From contig CAJNDS010000786.1 in assembly GCA_905221605.1 (NCBI GenBank), positions 32,501 through 71,016 on the forward strand: a stretch of DNA of 38,516 nt. The letters are read 5' to 3'. This document shows positions 1 to 9,149 of this stretch, piece after piece. The first letter of the stretch is position 1; every line of letters begins with the position of its first letter. The translations under genes were made by a program, and so were the position numbers. The notes under the pieces are model-generated. The model was not told the origin of the DNA. It searched no databases and saw only the letters and a program-made list of their open reading frames with translations. This DNA comes from Symbiodinium natans. Lineage: Eukaryota; Sar; Dinophyceae; Suessiales; Symbiodiniaceae.

Positions 1-1200
1 GGTAGACTTGCTTTACGGGTTTAGCGCTGCCTTCAGCCTGAGACAGATCTGCCACTCCGCCATGGAGAATGTCGACGCGCTGCTGAAGCGGCCCGAGCTG
101 CCACGTTTCTGCCTGGGGGGCACATCGCCCGGCTGCGCTGGCACCCTCCCCAAAGTGTCGGCTGCCGACCTTTTTTCTTCCGAAAGCCTATTTACATCTT
201 GCCAGCCCAAACTCCCTAAATCCCAGAAGAGCCTGGGACCTAGTCCTTGGAGGCCCATAGCGATTTGGTGTAGAGCTTTCGGTGTTGTCTTGTCGCTTGC
301 GACAGCTCTCCTCCTGCGTCTTGAGCCAGGAATACAGCGCTGCAGCTGACCAAGAGCAACTGGAGACCGATCCTGGCGCGCCCGCTGCAGTACATAGAAG
401 TTTATGAAGTTTCGTATTAGGGTTCTCAGTGCGGCGTGTCCACTTGGCGTTTCCCGAAACCCCAAGTCTCGGACCGAACCACTTGGAGCCCTCTACTGTA
501 CCTCATACCATCTCATACCTCTGCCTGGGACTACTTGCATACATCGCGCGCCCTCCTAAGACCTGGAGCGCCCCCAAACAACTCCCATGTTTTGGCTCCG
601 CTGTCCAGGTTGCTGCTCTGCAAGTCGCGTCCAAGCCTCGTAAGGCCAGAGCCTGCAGCCTTCCGTGAGGGCAAGGGTGGGGTTTGGAGTTTAGGTCTTG
701 TGTGGCCTTTTGTTTTGTTTTTTTTTTTGTTTGGGGGGGGGGGGGTTGAGAACTTTAAGCTTTAGGGAGGCAGATGTAGGCCCGAGGCGGAAACTCAGCT
801 CGCGTCGGACTCAGGGACTGTTGAACTTCTTGGACGTAAACAGATACATGGAGAAGAGGACGAGATGAGCTCAGATCTCGAGCTGACATCTCACTCGAGC
901 CCCAAGCAGTAGAGCGGGCAGTAGCAGAAGAAGAAAAGGCGGAGGAGGGTGATGATCCCTGATGTGACGTTAAGGGCTTGGGCTGATCATTCGCCGTACA
1001 CCCTGAACCCCTGCACAACCTGCCAAAAGCCCAGGGTGGTGCCACTGTCGGTCCCCTGTTCAGCATGTAGACCCTTAGGACCCTTAGGGCCGGAAACCCG
1101 AAACCCTCAGCGCCTCGGATTCTTCCCTTTTGTCTTCATTCTTCTCAGCCCTGTTTGTTCACCAACGCGCCCCCCTAAGAGATCCCTTCCGCCCTGACCT
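1..1200. repeat. Left copy of a segment repeated at the right end of the window
   Basis: Long blocks match 37005-38516 in the same order and orientation: the exon-like block at 32-119, the block around 300-410 (with 37328-37425), the block around 430-670 and the stretch 780-1200. The right copy carries about 380 extra bases (37480-37860) in place of a short stretch near 450. The two copies differ by many substitutions and indels, so this is an old segmental duplication with roughly 37 kb spacing. A T-run followed by a G-run (about 713-745) is present. I see no convincing multi-exon gene beyond the exon-like block. Confidence 0.8.
32..119 (+). CDS. Exon-like block, product unknown
   Basis: One frame reads FSLRQICHSAMENVDALL followed by a stretch rich in Pro, Glu and Arg and ending near FCLGG. 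The duplicate at 37019-37106 keeps the frame with a few replacements (His to Asp, Lys to Glu, Pro to Ser, Arg to Cys) and some silent changes. A GC dinucleotide at 120-121 could be a dinoflagellate-type donor, and the duplicate has GC at the equivalent place. I do not recognise the protein. It may be one exon of a gene that starts outside the window. Confidence 0.35.
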
Positions 1201-1904
1201 CCACGGAGGACGACGGTGCCTGGAAGGTTCCCTTCGAGAACTGCCTGCAAGCGGTGCTAGGCACCGGGTCTCAGAGTTTCAAGGTTTAGAGCACGTCCGT
1301 CTCGGAACCTCGAAAGCTGACCGAACCCAGAAGACAGCAGAAGAACAGAAGACCATCAGTCGGAGGCTTGTGCACCTCGCCAGAGTTTCTCTCCTTGTGC
1401 GTTCAGTCCGTTTTGCCTCCGGATGTGCTGCGCTTGCAGCTGCTGTGTGCCACAAGCCTGATGTTGCATCAAGACGAGGCCCCCTGTAAGGCCCGAACCC
1501 CTAAAAAGGGCTGAGTAACGGTCAGCGTGGCCCTTCCGCAGGCCTCCGCTCCTCGGCGCCCGCCTCAGCTGGACTCGGGCTGAACGTTGAGAGTGTAGCC
1601 CACTTCCCACCCCAAGCCCGTCCAAAGCCCAAAGTAACTTCCCCCTTTGAAGTCACGTTCCCACCGTCTCGGACACCGGCAGCTCAAACATGCTTAAACG
1701 TACTTGAAAACGGAGTCCCGCAAGCATTGTCTGAGGCTTTTGAGCAGCTGGAGGAGATGATGCTCCTCGGTTTGGGCCACGATCCGCAGGCCATGCAAGA
1801 CGAACATGTTCAAGGGACTAAAGGAGGGAGCCTTGTAAGGTGGATAGGGGTCAAAAAAATAGAAAAGCGCCAAAAAAGGGGGCGATAAAAAACAAACTCT
1901 TATA

Positions 1905-1971
1905 AACCCTAGGCCCTAAATTTGGCCCTAAACCCCAGGCCTTAACCCCTGAACCCTAAACCCTAAGCCTT
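1905..1971 (-). repeat. Degenerate telomere-like repeats
   Basis: Several CCCTAAA and near-CCCTAAA units occur with interruptions. On the minus strand these read TTTAGGG, the plant/alveolate telomere unit. They are far less regular than the tract at 8931-9002 and may be an older, decayed tract or chance enrichment; similar short clusters occur near 29690 and 34019. Confidence 0.45.
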
Positions 1972-2035
1972 TTCTATGTTGATCCGGCAACCACCCTTTG
2001 TAAGGGACCTTAGGCGGTACATAGGGTTCTTTTGG

Positions 2036-2088
2036 GGATATGTATATATATGTATATGGCTATATAGGGTATATATATATATATATAG
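2036..2088. repeat. TA-rich microsatellite
   Basis: Alternating TA with a few GT and GC interruptions. A shorter TA tract lies at 30610-30628. Such tracts are unstable and easily melted; nothing else suggests a function. Confidence 0.8.
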
Positions 2089-2628
2089 GGGTTAAATAGG
2101 GGAATAAGAATCACGTCCCTTCTAGGGGTCTCTCTCCTTCTGCCCTTAACATGTGTGCCGGGGCGGGCTGCAAAAGTCCGCGTATGTTTTTGGCTTAGGC
2201 CGAGCTCATTTTGAAATTCGGCGTGCGGCTTCAACTCAGATGGACCTCCACACCCCGCAGTGATCCGAGAGGCATTCCTATTTCCCTTTTCTCTCTCTGC
2301 CAGGGCTCCGTTTCTATCCTCCGTTTCCCTTCCCGTCTCCCCCCCACCCCTCTGTCGGCCAAGGCGTTCCTCCCGCCCCAAGCAAGATGTAGTGACCAGT
2401 GACCAAAAACCTGCTTTTCATGCTTTTCCTGTGAGCCGGGGGAGCTGGGGCTTCATTTTTGCATCGCAGGCGGCTGGTCTCAGGGACTACACCTTAGGCA
2501 GGGGCCTTGGCTGCTTTTTTGGGGCTTGCCCAGCCCAGCTCTGACAGCTCCATGTCCTGGCATGAAACAAGCAACAAAGAACCTGCGACTGAACAGGGGC
2601 CACACTTGGCGCAGGCTCGTTTGCAAAG

Positions 2629-3347
2629 GTGCGGAAGGGGGGCGGGGATTGTGGGTTCTTTGGGAAGGCTGTTTTTAAATGATGGTTTTGGATTTTGGAT
2701 GTAAAGATGCTTATGGATTCGGATGTGATGCCTGGCATTGCAGCCGGGAGCCGTGGATTTCTGGTCGTCTGGCGGAGCCTGCTTAGCAGGTCGCTGGCAA
2801 ACAGGTGAAGCGTGCTTTTTAACAAAGCATGTCAGGTGGTTCCTTCCACCCCTTCTCACCTAGTCTCATCCCCTTGCGCTCCCGTCCGGATTCATCCACG
2901 TGGGAAGATGGCCCTTAGCCGCGAAGGGCGAAGGGTTGTGCTTTTGATGCGTCTTGCATTGCCGAAGCCCCAGAAGCCTGGGAAGGTCAAACTGGCAACC
3001 CGCATCTCGACAGATGAGACTGTGGCTGTGAAAGCTGGGGCCTCGGTGGAGGTATCGGGCCGTACAGGCGTGCAGGGGCAGAGATGAGAAGCAGTCGCCC
3101 GTGCTAATCTCACGTATGGCCTGCACAGAGGCCATGTCGTTGCATATCGTCGCCCTTAGCATTTCTGGCACCAGCATCCGGTGCCTACCGTCCGCCCAGA
3201 TCCTTCAACACCGGTCGTGGCACGAAGCGAAGGAGGTGCAAGATGAGGCAGGAATGGGAGAATTGTGAGACGGTGTGGGCTGTGACGCAAACCGGTGTGC
3301 TTCTCTGAGAGGCGCAGATTTTGAAGCGCTTCTGGCACCCCCACATA
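2629..3347 (+). CDS. K1 exons 1-4: kinase N-lobe
   Basis: Exon 2629-2667 reads VRKGGGDCGFFGK, a plausible but imperfect glycine loop with one residue more than the usual spacing. Exon 2986-3033 reads VKLATRISTDETVAVK; the last Lys is the beta-3 ATP-binding lysine. Exon 3200-3247 reads ILQHRSWHEAKEVQDE, its final Glu aligning with the alpha-C glutamate that pairs with that lysine. Exon 3312-3347 reads AQILKRFWHPHI, the usual alpha-C/beta-4 HPHI turn. All four donors are GC (2668, 3034, 3248, 3348). The acceptor at 3200 is AG followed by A, the only exception to AG|G, and this exon leaves the stretch about three residues shorter than in AMPK, so its 5' boundary is the weakest. The first exon is tentative; the other three are firm. 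Confidence 0.7.
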
Positions 3348-6300
3348 GCCGCAGCCTTGGTTGTCGTACGTTGTTGTATGTTGTTGTATGGGACTTCGAG
3401 AGTCAAAATGGGTCATGAATGGTCATGATCTGTCATGATGCGTTGTGGCGATGAGGGTGGGGAGTGGGGACGCTTATGTTGAGGCTTCGATGTTTTGAGT
3501 TCCAGTCTTGCGGGCATATCTCCGAGCTTGGCGTGGGTTGACATGCGAAGCAAAACTTTGCGCAGGCATTGAAAGCTATGTGCCCCTCAGGCTGTCTTTG
3601 GCTTACGCCTGTCCAATCGCAGTTCGCGAAGCAGTCATGTACATGGTACATGGTATTTACGGTATTTTGTGTACATACACGCATATTTGAGTTCATTGGC
3701 AGAGTGCAGTCTTTGTGTTCCTGACCCTTATCACGTAGCGAACTTCGTGGGGGGTTCAAGTTGCCTTGCTTTGAGACATGTAAGATGCTTCAGAAACGGC
3801 ACACACGCAGGCGCGCAGGCTTTCAGGCACGCAGGCACGCACGCTCGCATGGACATTGTTCGATTTGAGCTGTGCCGCGCACACTGCTCTTGCTGGATCC
3901 ACGCGAGATACCGTAAGGTAGTGGAGGAAGGAAAAAAGAAGTTGCATGTTTTTTGGGGGCTTTGACGTGAATGCTGTCACATGCTCCACAAAGATTGTAG
4001 TGGAGGCTCCTCATCTTCATAATTTTCCAACCAACAGCCATTGCATCAAACCAGCAAGTGTCTTTGTTAGGCATAGATTGCTGAAAGGACCGCTGCCCCC
4101 CCTCCCCCCATTGCATGTGCACAGGGAGGATGAACTCAGCCCAGAACTGCCAGTGTCATGGATCAGGTGAAGATCCATGAGATGATTTCGACGCGCTGTC
4201 GAACGTTTGTCATCATGGAGTGCCACCGGAGCCTGTCCTGCTTGAGTTTTTTCTTGAGTCTGGACATGGTGCTGAGTTTCTCAAACTTCTCAAGCTTCTC
4301 TGAGACCCCTGCGCAACCCTGCATGGTTGCAGCTTCCCGCAAGGTTCCGGAACTTTCAGATTTCGTGTGTGCTCCGGTGGCGCTCCTCTTGTCAGGTACG
4401 CCTGCGGTGGGGACCTGCTTGAATATGTCCGCAAGCAGCGGCGTCTTGAGGAGCCAGAGGTCCGCAACAAAAATTGTGTGTCGGAATCGTAGTCTCTACG
4501 CCGGTGAAGCACCCCCGCTCTCTCTGTTAGCATCCCTCTAGACTTCGCCCCCGGCTCCAGAAGAGTTCTCGGGTGCTCATTTTGAAGTAGAGAGCCTTTC
4601 TTCCAACCAAAAATTTGGGACTTGCGGCAGGCTCGCCGCCTCTTCCGGCAGATCATTGCCGGCCTCGCAGAGGCCCTTGCCATGCGCGCACGGCTACATT
4701 GTGGGGATCGTATTTCGGTTCCACATATTCGTTCTGCAGCAGTGTGGGCTTTACATTGTGGGCCGGGGGCTGGGAGTATTGTCCGACAGATGCGCGGGAG
4801 GAACATCGGACGAGTCCCATGGTATGAGCGCTGAGTACCAAAGATCTCCTGACAAGAGCTCACATTGCAAGGTTCATGCCGCGAACATCGTGCACCGAGA
4901 CCTCAAGCAGTGCACTCGGAGCCTCAAGACTGCTTGTGATGTCGCGTTGTCATTTGGATCTCTGGTTGCCGCCCCCTTTGATCAGATTCTTGGGAGTTGG
5001 CCCGGGGTCTTTCAAGTTTCCCGCAGGATCTCCTTCCTCGAGGAACAGTGCGGAATGTTCCGAGTGGGGGGGTGGGGGCGCAGGGGGATGTTGGCCCGCG
5101 GAAGTGGAAACATGGAAAGCAGGGCGCTGCTAGGACACCTTTTCGACATTAGAGGGCCGTTGTGACAAAAGTAGAGGAACGCACACCAGCCGACCTCCAG
5201 CATGGCATGACAGTGGGAGAAGCACGGGCCCGGAATTTGTCGGGTAGACGGAGTGCGGGAAGGTCCGCCTGTTCACCCTACCGTTCACCCGTTTACGGTT
5301 TCCGACGTGGGATCCTGCCGCGAAGACCTGAACTTCCCAAACTGTTTCCCTAATAGCTCTCGGAGGCCCTCCACCGGGTCACCGCAAACTCGGTCCGTAA
5401 AAAACCGGCACAGGCCCGAGAACCTCCTCCTGGACGCGGATCACAACGTGAAGATCGCGGACTTCGGCCTGAGCGCAGCGCTCGAGCCTGGGCCGGGGTA
5501 CCCAGTGTTGTAGCCCCTTGGGCCTATAAATCATAGGGCACTCTGGGCACTTGCCATTGACTCAAGTGCTCAAGCCTGCGCGATATATCTTCCACCACGG
5601 AACCCTGCAGTGCTAAACTACAAGCCCCAGAGCCGCAGGGAAACGCTGATCTCAACTTGTGGGACTGTGCAGTACGCCGCCCCAGAAGTTGTACAAGGCA
5701 CGGCGGGGGTTCAGCTTTGATGGCAGGGGCCTTTTTAGCACCCGAGCGACTGGCAGCAGTGATGATGTGGTAGTATGTGTGGCTCATCATCCTCCCTACC
5801 TCGTACCTCAAAGTCGATGCAAGAGGAATCTGGTTGAGCATGGTTTCTCGAGTTCGTCGTGGAGCGACTGGCGGCTGTTGACAATCTGATAACATGCCGT
5901 TCGGGTTGTGCTGTTGCCTGCTGTTGTCTGCTGTCTGACTTTTCGAGGCAGAGAGTGCGCAGCGCCCCCAGCTGTCACCGGATCGCAGCTTCCGTCAGAG
6001 GGCAGCGCTTTCTGCGCGGTCGGCGTCGACGATCTTTGATCTTGGGTGAGAGTCCCCCTTGAAGCCCACGCCGTGAGGTGCCCTACCCCGCCGACCTGTG
6101 GAGCTGCGGGGTCATCCTCTACGTCATGATGAGCGGGCGCAAGCCGTTTAAGGCACTCCCGTTTGGCGCTTGAGCGCGCGCCGCAGCTGGTCAGCTTGTC
6201 GTCCAGCCCGGAAGTAGCCGTAGTTCATCGAGGTGCCACTCATTGCCAAACCTGGATGCAGGGCCTGGACGCGCACGACCTGCACCGACAGATCCTCTCT

Positions 6301-7643
6301 GCGAGCTACAAGATCCCCTCGTTCATCTCCCCGGTGCGCAGGGAGGGGGGTTGGGGGATGATCAGGGGCTAGAGTCTTAAAGTCTGGGGCCTAGGGTCCA
6401 GGGTAGGTTGGGATCCGAAAGCAGAAGCAAAAACAAGGACTTTTTTCCCTCAACCTAGAAACCGTGCTCCCCTTTTTCCTCCAATCATCCTCCGGCACCT
6501 TCCAGCCCGCATCGTCATCCCAACATCATCTTTCCCTGTTTCCTCAAATCTTCCTCTATAGCATTTCCGGCACTTTTTTTGCGTGGATGCTTGGGGGATG
6601 ATTCTAACTTTCCGGGCAAGGAGGCCCGGAAGAGGCACGAAAAGGCAGCGGAGGCTCCGGAAAAAAGGCCGCGCTTTTCCGGGGCCTCCTTGAAACTTTG
6701 AAGGGGGAGGGGCCCCATCTCGTACCGGGGGACGGCGGGAGGGGGGCCATTCGGGAGCGAGGATGGTTGCAGGACGATCTTGCCGGAATGTTGAGAGAGG
6801 ATGATTTCAGGATGAGGTTGAGGATTGTTTCGAGGATGATTTTAGGGTGGGCAGCTGGAATTTTGAGAGAGGATGATTTCAGGATGAGGTTGAGGATAAT
6901 TAACGCTTGTGCGCGCCGCCTCGGCAGCCGGGCTGGCCCAACGCGGGGCGTAGCGTGTGCAACGGTCCTAGCAGGGGTCGCAGGGGGTTTGTTGGGGGTT
7001 TCCAGTGATTGGTCCGAATATTTTTAGCTGGGGGGCAAGGGTCCTGGTCTGCATGTTCTGGATGGAAGCCGAGGCGAGTTTCGAGGATGATTTTTAGGAA
7101 GCTTGGGAAGATTGGAAAGGAAGATATATGGCAAACACATATGCTATCGAAACCCAATATTGGGCTTTAAACAGAACCTTAACAAGACCCAGGTTCCGCA
7201 CCTGCGAAGCCCCCGACACTACTTTCGCAATTTTCTGCCGACACGCCGGGTCGAGCACCGTCACCTTGTGCGCATGGGGTGTATGGGGTGTATCCTGGTG
7301 AAAATCCTCCAAGTGGTTGGGGGGGGGTGGGACATGGGGGGACCTTGGCTCTGTCAGGCAGGAATCGGCCTGATCGCCGGCCTCCTCAGAGTGACGCCCT
7401 GGCTCCTGGGCTGCGATGCTCCGGTCTGCGCTTGAAGGGGCGGCAGCTTTTAGTTTTGCCGAGGTCCCGCTTCTCCATCGCGCAGGTTCGGGCCCACGCC
7501 TGGCCCGGGGGCCCATGCGGATGTCGCGAAGGGTCGGGGAGGGAAGGCCAGAGGCAAGAGGCCAGCAGATTTTTGCTCTGCATCCGCCGAGGTACCGCCG
7601 AGCGGATGAGGCCTTGCCGAAGGACGCTGCTGAGACCTTGCAG
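2629..7643 (+). CDS. SNF1/AMPK-like Ser/Thr protein kinase (K1), at least 12 exons
   Basis: Twelve short plus-strand exons join without a phase error into a kinase domain: 2629-2667, 2986-3033, 3200-3247, 3312-3347, 4167-4219, 4396-4459, 4631-4672, 4872-4906, 5414-5491, 5639-5708, 6078-6152 and 6262-6333. Motifs appear in canonical order: a glycine-rich loop candidate, VAVK, the alpha-C Glu, HPHI, the hinge MEYACGGDL, HRDLK, PENLLLD, DFGLS, YAAPEV, DLWSCGVILY. From the hinge onward residue spacing fits AMPK/SnRK1 kinases without gaps. Of the 12 donors, 8 are GC and 4 are GT; every acceptor is AG, followed by G in all but one (3200). Candidate C-terminal exons continue to 7643. The start codon, any exons before 2629 and the tail are not resolved. 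The family transfers phosphate from ATP to Ser/Thr; the SNF1 group senses energy status. No stop or frameshift was seen in the twelve exons, so the gene may be active. Confidence 0.8.
4167..4459 (+). CDS. K1 exons 5-6: beta-4/beta-5 strands and hinge
   Basis: Exon 4167-4219 reads VKIHEMISTRCRTFVIM and ends two bases into a Glu codon (donor GT at 4220). Exon 4396-4459 supplies the third base and reads YACGGDLLEYVRKQ, then RRLEEPE (donor GT at 4460). Joined, they give the hinge MEYACGGDLLEYV, matching the AMPK/SnRK hinge and alpha-D helix. The split codon restored across the intron is strong evidence that the junction is real. The exon 4167-4219 sequence is present in inverted form in K3 (24935-25130), and K3 has lost 38 bases of exon 4396-4459. 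Confidence 0.85.
4631..4906 (+). CDS. K1 exons 7-8: alpha-E helix and catalytic loop
   Basis: Exon 4631-4672 reads ARRLFRQIIAGLAE (donor GC at 4673). Exon 4872-4906 reads VHAANIVHRDL plus two bases of Lys (donor GC at 4907). The join has the same residue count as AMPK between the alpha-E helix and HRDLK. The catalytic Asp of HRD and the following Lys are present. In K3 the corresponding loop reads HGD. Confidence 0.88.
5414..5491 (+). CDS. K1 exon 9: PENLLLD and DFG magnesium loop
   Basis: The first base completes the Lys of HRDLK; the exon then reads PENLLLDADHNVKIADFG and continues LSAALEP, ending two bases into a Gly codon. Acceptor is AG|G at 5412-5414 and donor is GC at 5492. The Asn that binds metal and the DFG Asp are present. 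LSAAL after DFG fits the SNF1/CAMK group. K3 lacks this exon, and no copy is seen near K2. Confidence 0.9.
5639..5708 (+). CDS. K1 exon 10: activation segment and APE motif
   Basis: The first base completes Gly; the exon then reads ETLISTCGTVQYAAPEV, then VQGTAG. The activation-loop Thr candidate lies in the STCGT stretch, matching the T-loop position of AMPK (TSCGTPNYAAPE). Donor is GT at 5709. Related copies occur in both orientations at 9160-9341 (K2). Confidence 0.9.
6078..6152 (+). CDS. K1 exon 11: alpha-F helix
   Basis: Reads VPYPADLWSCGVILYVMM then SGRKPFK. The D-x-W-S-x-G motif of subdomain IX is intact. Acceptor AG|G at 6076-6078, donor GC at 6153. Spacing from APE to DLW equals that of AMPK when joined to exon 10. 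Homologues lie at about 9388-9462 (K2) and, decayed, near 26310-26365 (K3). Confidence 0.9.
6262..6333 (+). CDS. K1 exon 12: alpha-G helix region
   Basis: Reads GLDAHDLHRQILSASY then KIPSFISP, joining PFK to give the PF-x7-LH-x-x-I pattern with AMPK spacing. Acceptor AG|G at 6260-6262, donor GT at 6334. K2 has a homologue at 9648-9704 reading GLDASDICRKTFSASYESP. Confidence 0.85.
6334..7249. other. Probable K1 intron or spacer with a 72-base direct repeat
   Basis: No exon was recognised. A 35-base block at 6791-6825 recurs at 6863-6897, and a shorter piece recurs near 7080-7097; the blocks are rich in GGATGA. The length (about 0.9 kb) exceeds the other K1 introns, so an undetected exon is possible. 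Confidence 0.45.
7250..7643 (+). CDS. K1 candidate C-terminal exons (subdomains X-XI and tail)
   Basis: Three candidate exons follow exon 12 after a long intron. About 7250-7315 ends in ILVKILQV with a GT donor at 7316, resembling the LLxxML.VDP helix. 7486-7510 reads VRAHAWPG with the H-x-W motif typical of the domain end. 7592-7643 reads YRRADEALPKDAAETLQ with AG|G acceptor and GT donor, reminiscent of the HPWF..LP.YL...TLQ tail of SnRK1 kinases; its K3 copy (26679-26727) reads YRQIEEALPKDPEALQ. I could not find the DPxxR exon, and the phase between the second and third pieces does not close simply, so the exact structure is open. Confidence 0.45.
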
Positions 7644-8159
7644 GTGGGAATCCATTTTGGGGGCTTTTCACGCGCGTGGGTGTCGGATGCTTACTGGCTT
7701 ATTGGAGCTTGGCATGAGATGCCCGGAGTGATACAGCCCGCCCTCCTTCTGGCTTTCCAGCACTGTTGTAGCCGGACCCGAGAAGACTGTTTTGGAACGC
7801 ATGAGGTGAAGACCGGGCATGCCGGGTGCAGCAGCCTCATGAGGCGCGCGCCAAATCTGGAATCCTGCTATGCCTCACGGCAGACACCGAAGCAAGCCGT
7901 CGGGGTCCGTGGGCCTTTTTTCTCTCAGGAATTCCTGGCGCGCGGCCGGGAGTGGCCGCTCGGCGAGACTTGATGCAGGGTCCCGTTTGTTTTTTTGCCG
8001 GCTCTGACTTTCTTTGTGTGGGTCGAGGCAGTAGTGTACACGTATGTACACGTCCTCGCCGTAACCGTAGTGCTAGCGACCTGGTTTGAGGTTCAATTGA
8101 GCAGAATGAGCAGCTTCAATGCAGTTTCTTCCGTTTTTCCGAATCTAGGTTTCTTTTCG
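7644..8159. other. Downstream flank of K1
   Basis: From 7644 to about 7890 the sequence matches the K3 downstream flank (26728-26975), including the block around GCATGCCGGG and CTCATGAGGCGCGCG. From 7890 to 8159 I see no match in the window and no gene. Confidence 0.5.
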
Positions 8160-8600
8160 CCCAATTCCTGTCCTTCATGCGGTTAAGCAGTTCAAGTTGA
8201 GGCTCTGGACGAACCGACCGCTTAAGGAAGTGTGACTGCATCAACTGAAAGTATCCATCTCTTTCTTATCTTGACAGGTGTGAACGTGTGAGTGCCATGT
8301 GTTAGCCTATGTTAGCCTCCACTGTGCCTGCGCACAGTCTTCGATTGCGAAACGATGGCTGTTACGCCTCCAAAGGAGGCCAGGCCTGCCATCAACAACT
8401 CCCGAAAAAGCAGCTGCTAGCACAGTTTCCCCGCAGCGCCGGTGACAGCAGTGACAGTGCACGGAGATGCATGCGTGAACGGTGTTTTTCCTGGGTGCAG
8501 AATGCTGGCGGCCGCTGGTGGATCGAACGTGCTGCTTCGTGCAGGTGTGTGCAACTCACAACATGCGACAAGCCTTAATATCAAATCGCCATGACAGAAC
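8160..8600. repeat. Partial copy of the segment seen at 27370-27925 and 31226-31660
   Basis: Shared blocks include the 'GGTTAAGCAGTTCAAGTTGAG' neighbourhood, the 'TCTTATCTTGACAGGTG' junction, the 'AAAGGAGGCCAGGCCTGC' block and the end around 8505-8580. It breaks off near 8600, where a kinase-flank fragment begins. Unlike the copy at 27530-27670 it has no inverted arm. Confidence 0.75.
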
Positions 8601-8780
8601 ACCATTGAGTCCTCAACTCAGAAAGCACTTGGAACACCGGACACCACGGATCTGTTGGACCAACAGATTTTGTACTTGTATGAGCATTGGGTACCAAAGA
8701 TCTCCTGACAAGAGCTCGCGTTGCAAGGCATGCCAAGTTGCAATCTGGTGCCAGCTTGGGGCGCTTCGCACCTTCTGCCT
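8600..8780 (+). pseudogene. Kinase-intron fragment joined to repeat
   Basis: 8690-8735 matches the K1 intron upstream of the HRDLK exon (4836-4875), with the shared block TACCAAAGATCTCCTGAC, but the exon itself is absent: after GTTGCAAGG the sequence diverges. Just upstream, relative to K1 and K3, there is a short extra stretch that forms a 10-base hairpin (GATCTGTTGG with its complement, about 8649-8670). Confidence 0.6.
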
Positions 8781-8818
8781 CGGAAAAAGCGCAGCACACG
8801 ACAGCACACAATACCCAT

Positions 8819-8895
8819 AAGAGGTTCCCTTAATCTACTCCAACATGGGCCTCGTAAAGGATGTACCCCTAGGAGGTTCCCCTTAATCTACTCCT
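8819..8895. repeat. Short direct repeat beside the telomeric tract
   Basis: The block AGGTTCCC(C)TTAATCTACTCC occurs at about 8821-8842 and again at 8872-8894. It may be subtelomeric-type satellite carried in with the telomeric tract; only two units are present. Confidence 0.65.
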
Positions 8896-8930
8896 AGAAT
8901 ATGGCCCTCAGTATTCCCAGGAAGAATTCA

Positions 8931-9002
8931 ACCCTAAACCCTAAACCCTAAACCCTAAACCCTAAACCCTAAACCCTAAACCCTAAACCCTAAAACCCTA
9001 AC
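8931..9002 (-). repeat. Interstitial telomeric repeat tract
   Basis: About nine near-perfect CCCTAAA units in a row (TTTAGGG on the minus strand), ending in one 8-base variant. This is the telomere unit of plants, dinoflagellates, chromerids and several other algae. It sits between a repeat fragment and the K2 kinase fragment, so it marks a join rather than a chromosome end. Confidence 0.93.
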
Positions 9003-9149
9003 ACCGAGGTAGAGCCCCATGAGACCTGCTGTCTGGACTATGGCGTCGCCCGGTCCAACCAGATTTCTCTGGCATGCGACTTTGAGGCAGAGAGAAGAAT
9101 GTGGTACATATTACCGCGTGATCACCGGCGCCACTCGCTCAGGGAGAGG

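Larger units (their letters stand above)
1200..2628. other. Region with no gene recognised
   Basis: No frame joins into a recognisable protein and no exon motif stands out on either strand. It contains a degenerate telomere-like stretch (1905-1971) and a TA-rich tract (2036-2088), listed separately. The rest is moderately GC-rich spacer. Confidence 0.5.

Noticed and set aside
4213-4863. Minus-strand 216-codon frame opposite the kinase
   Set aside because: It overlaps K1 exons 5-7 in antisense and resembles nothing; the plus-strand exons are strongly supported.
7340-7485. Possible DPxxR exon of K1 (around GRNRPDRRPP)
   Set aside because: The phase does not fit the preceding donor without a stop, and no clean AG|G with matching spacing was found.
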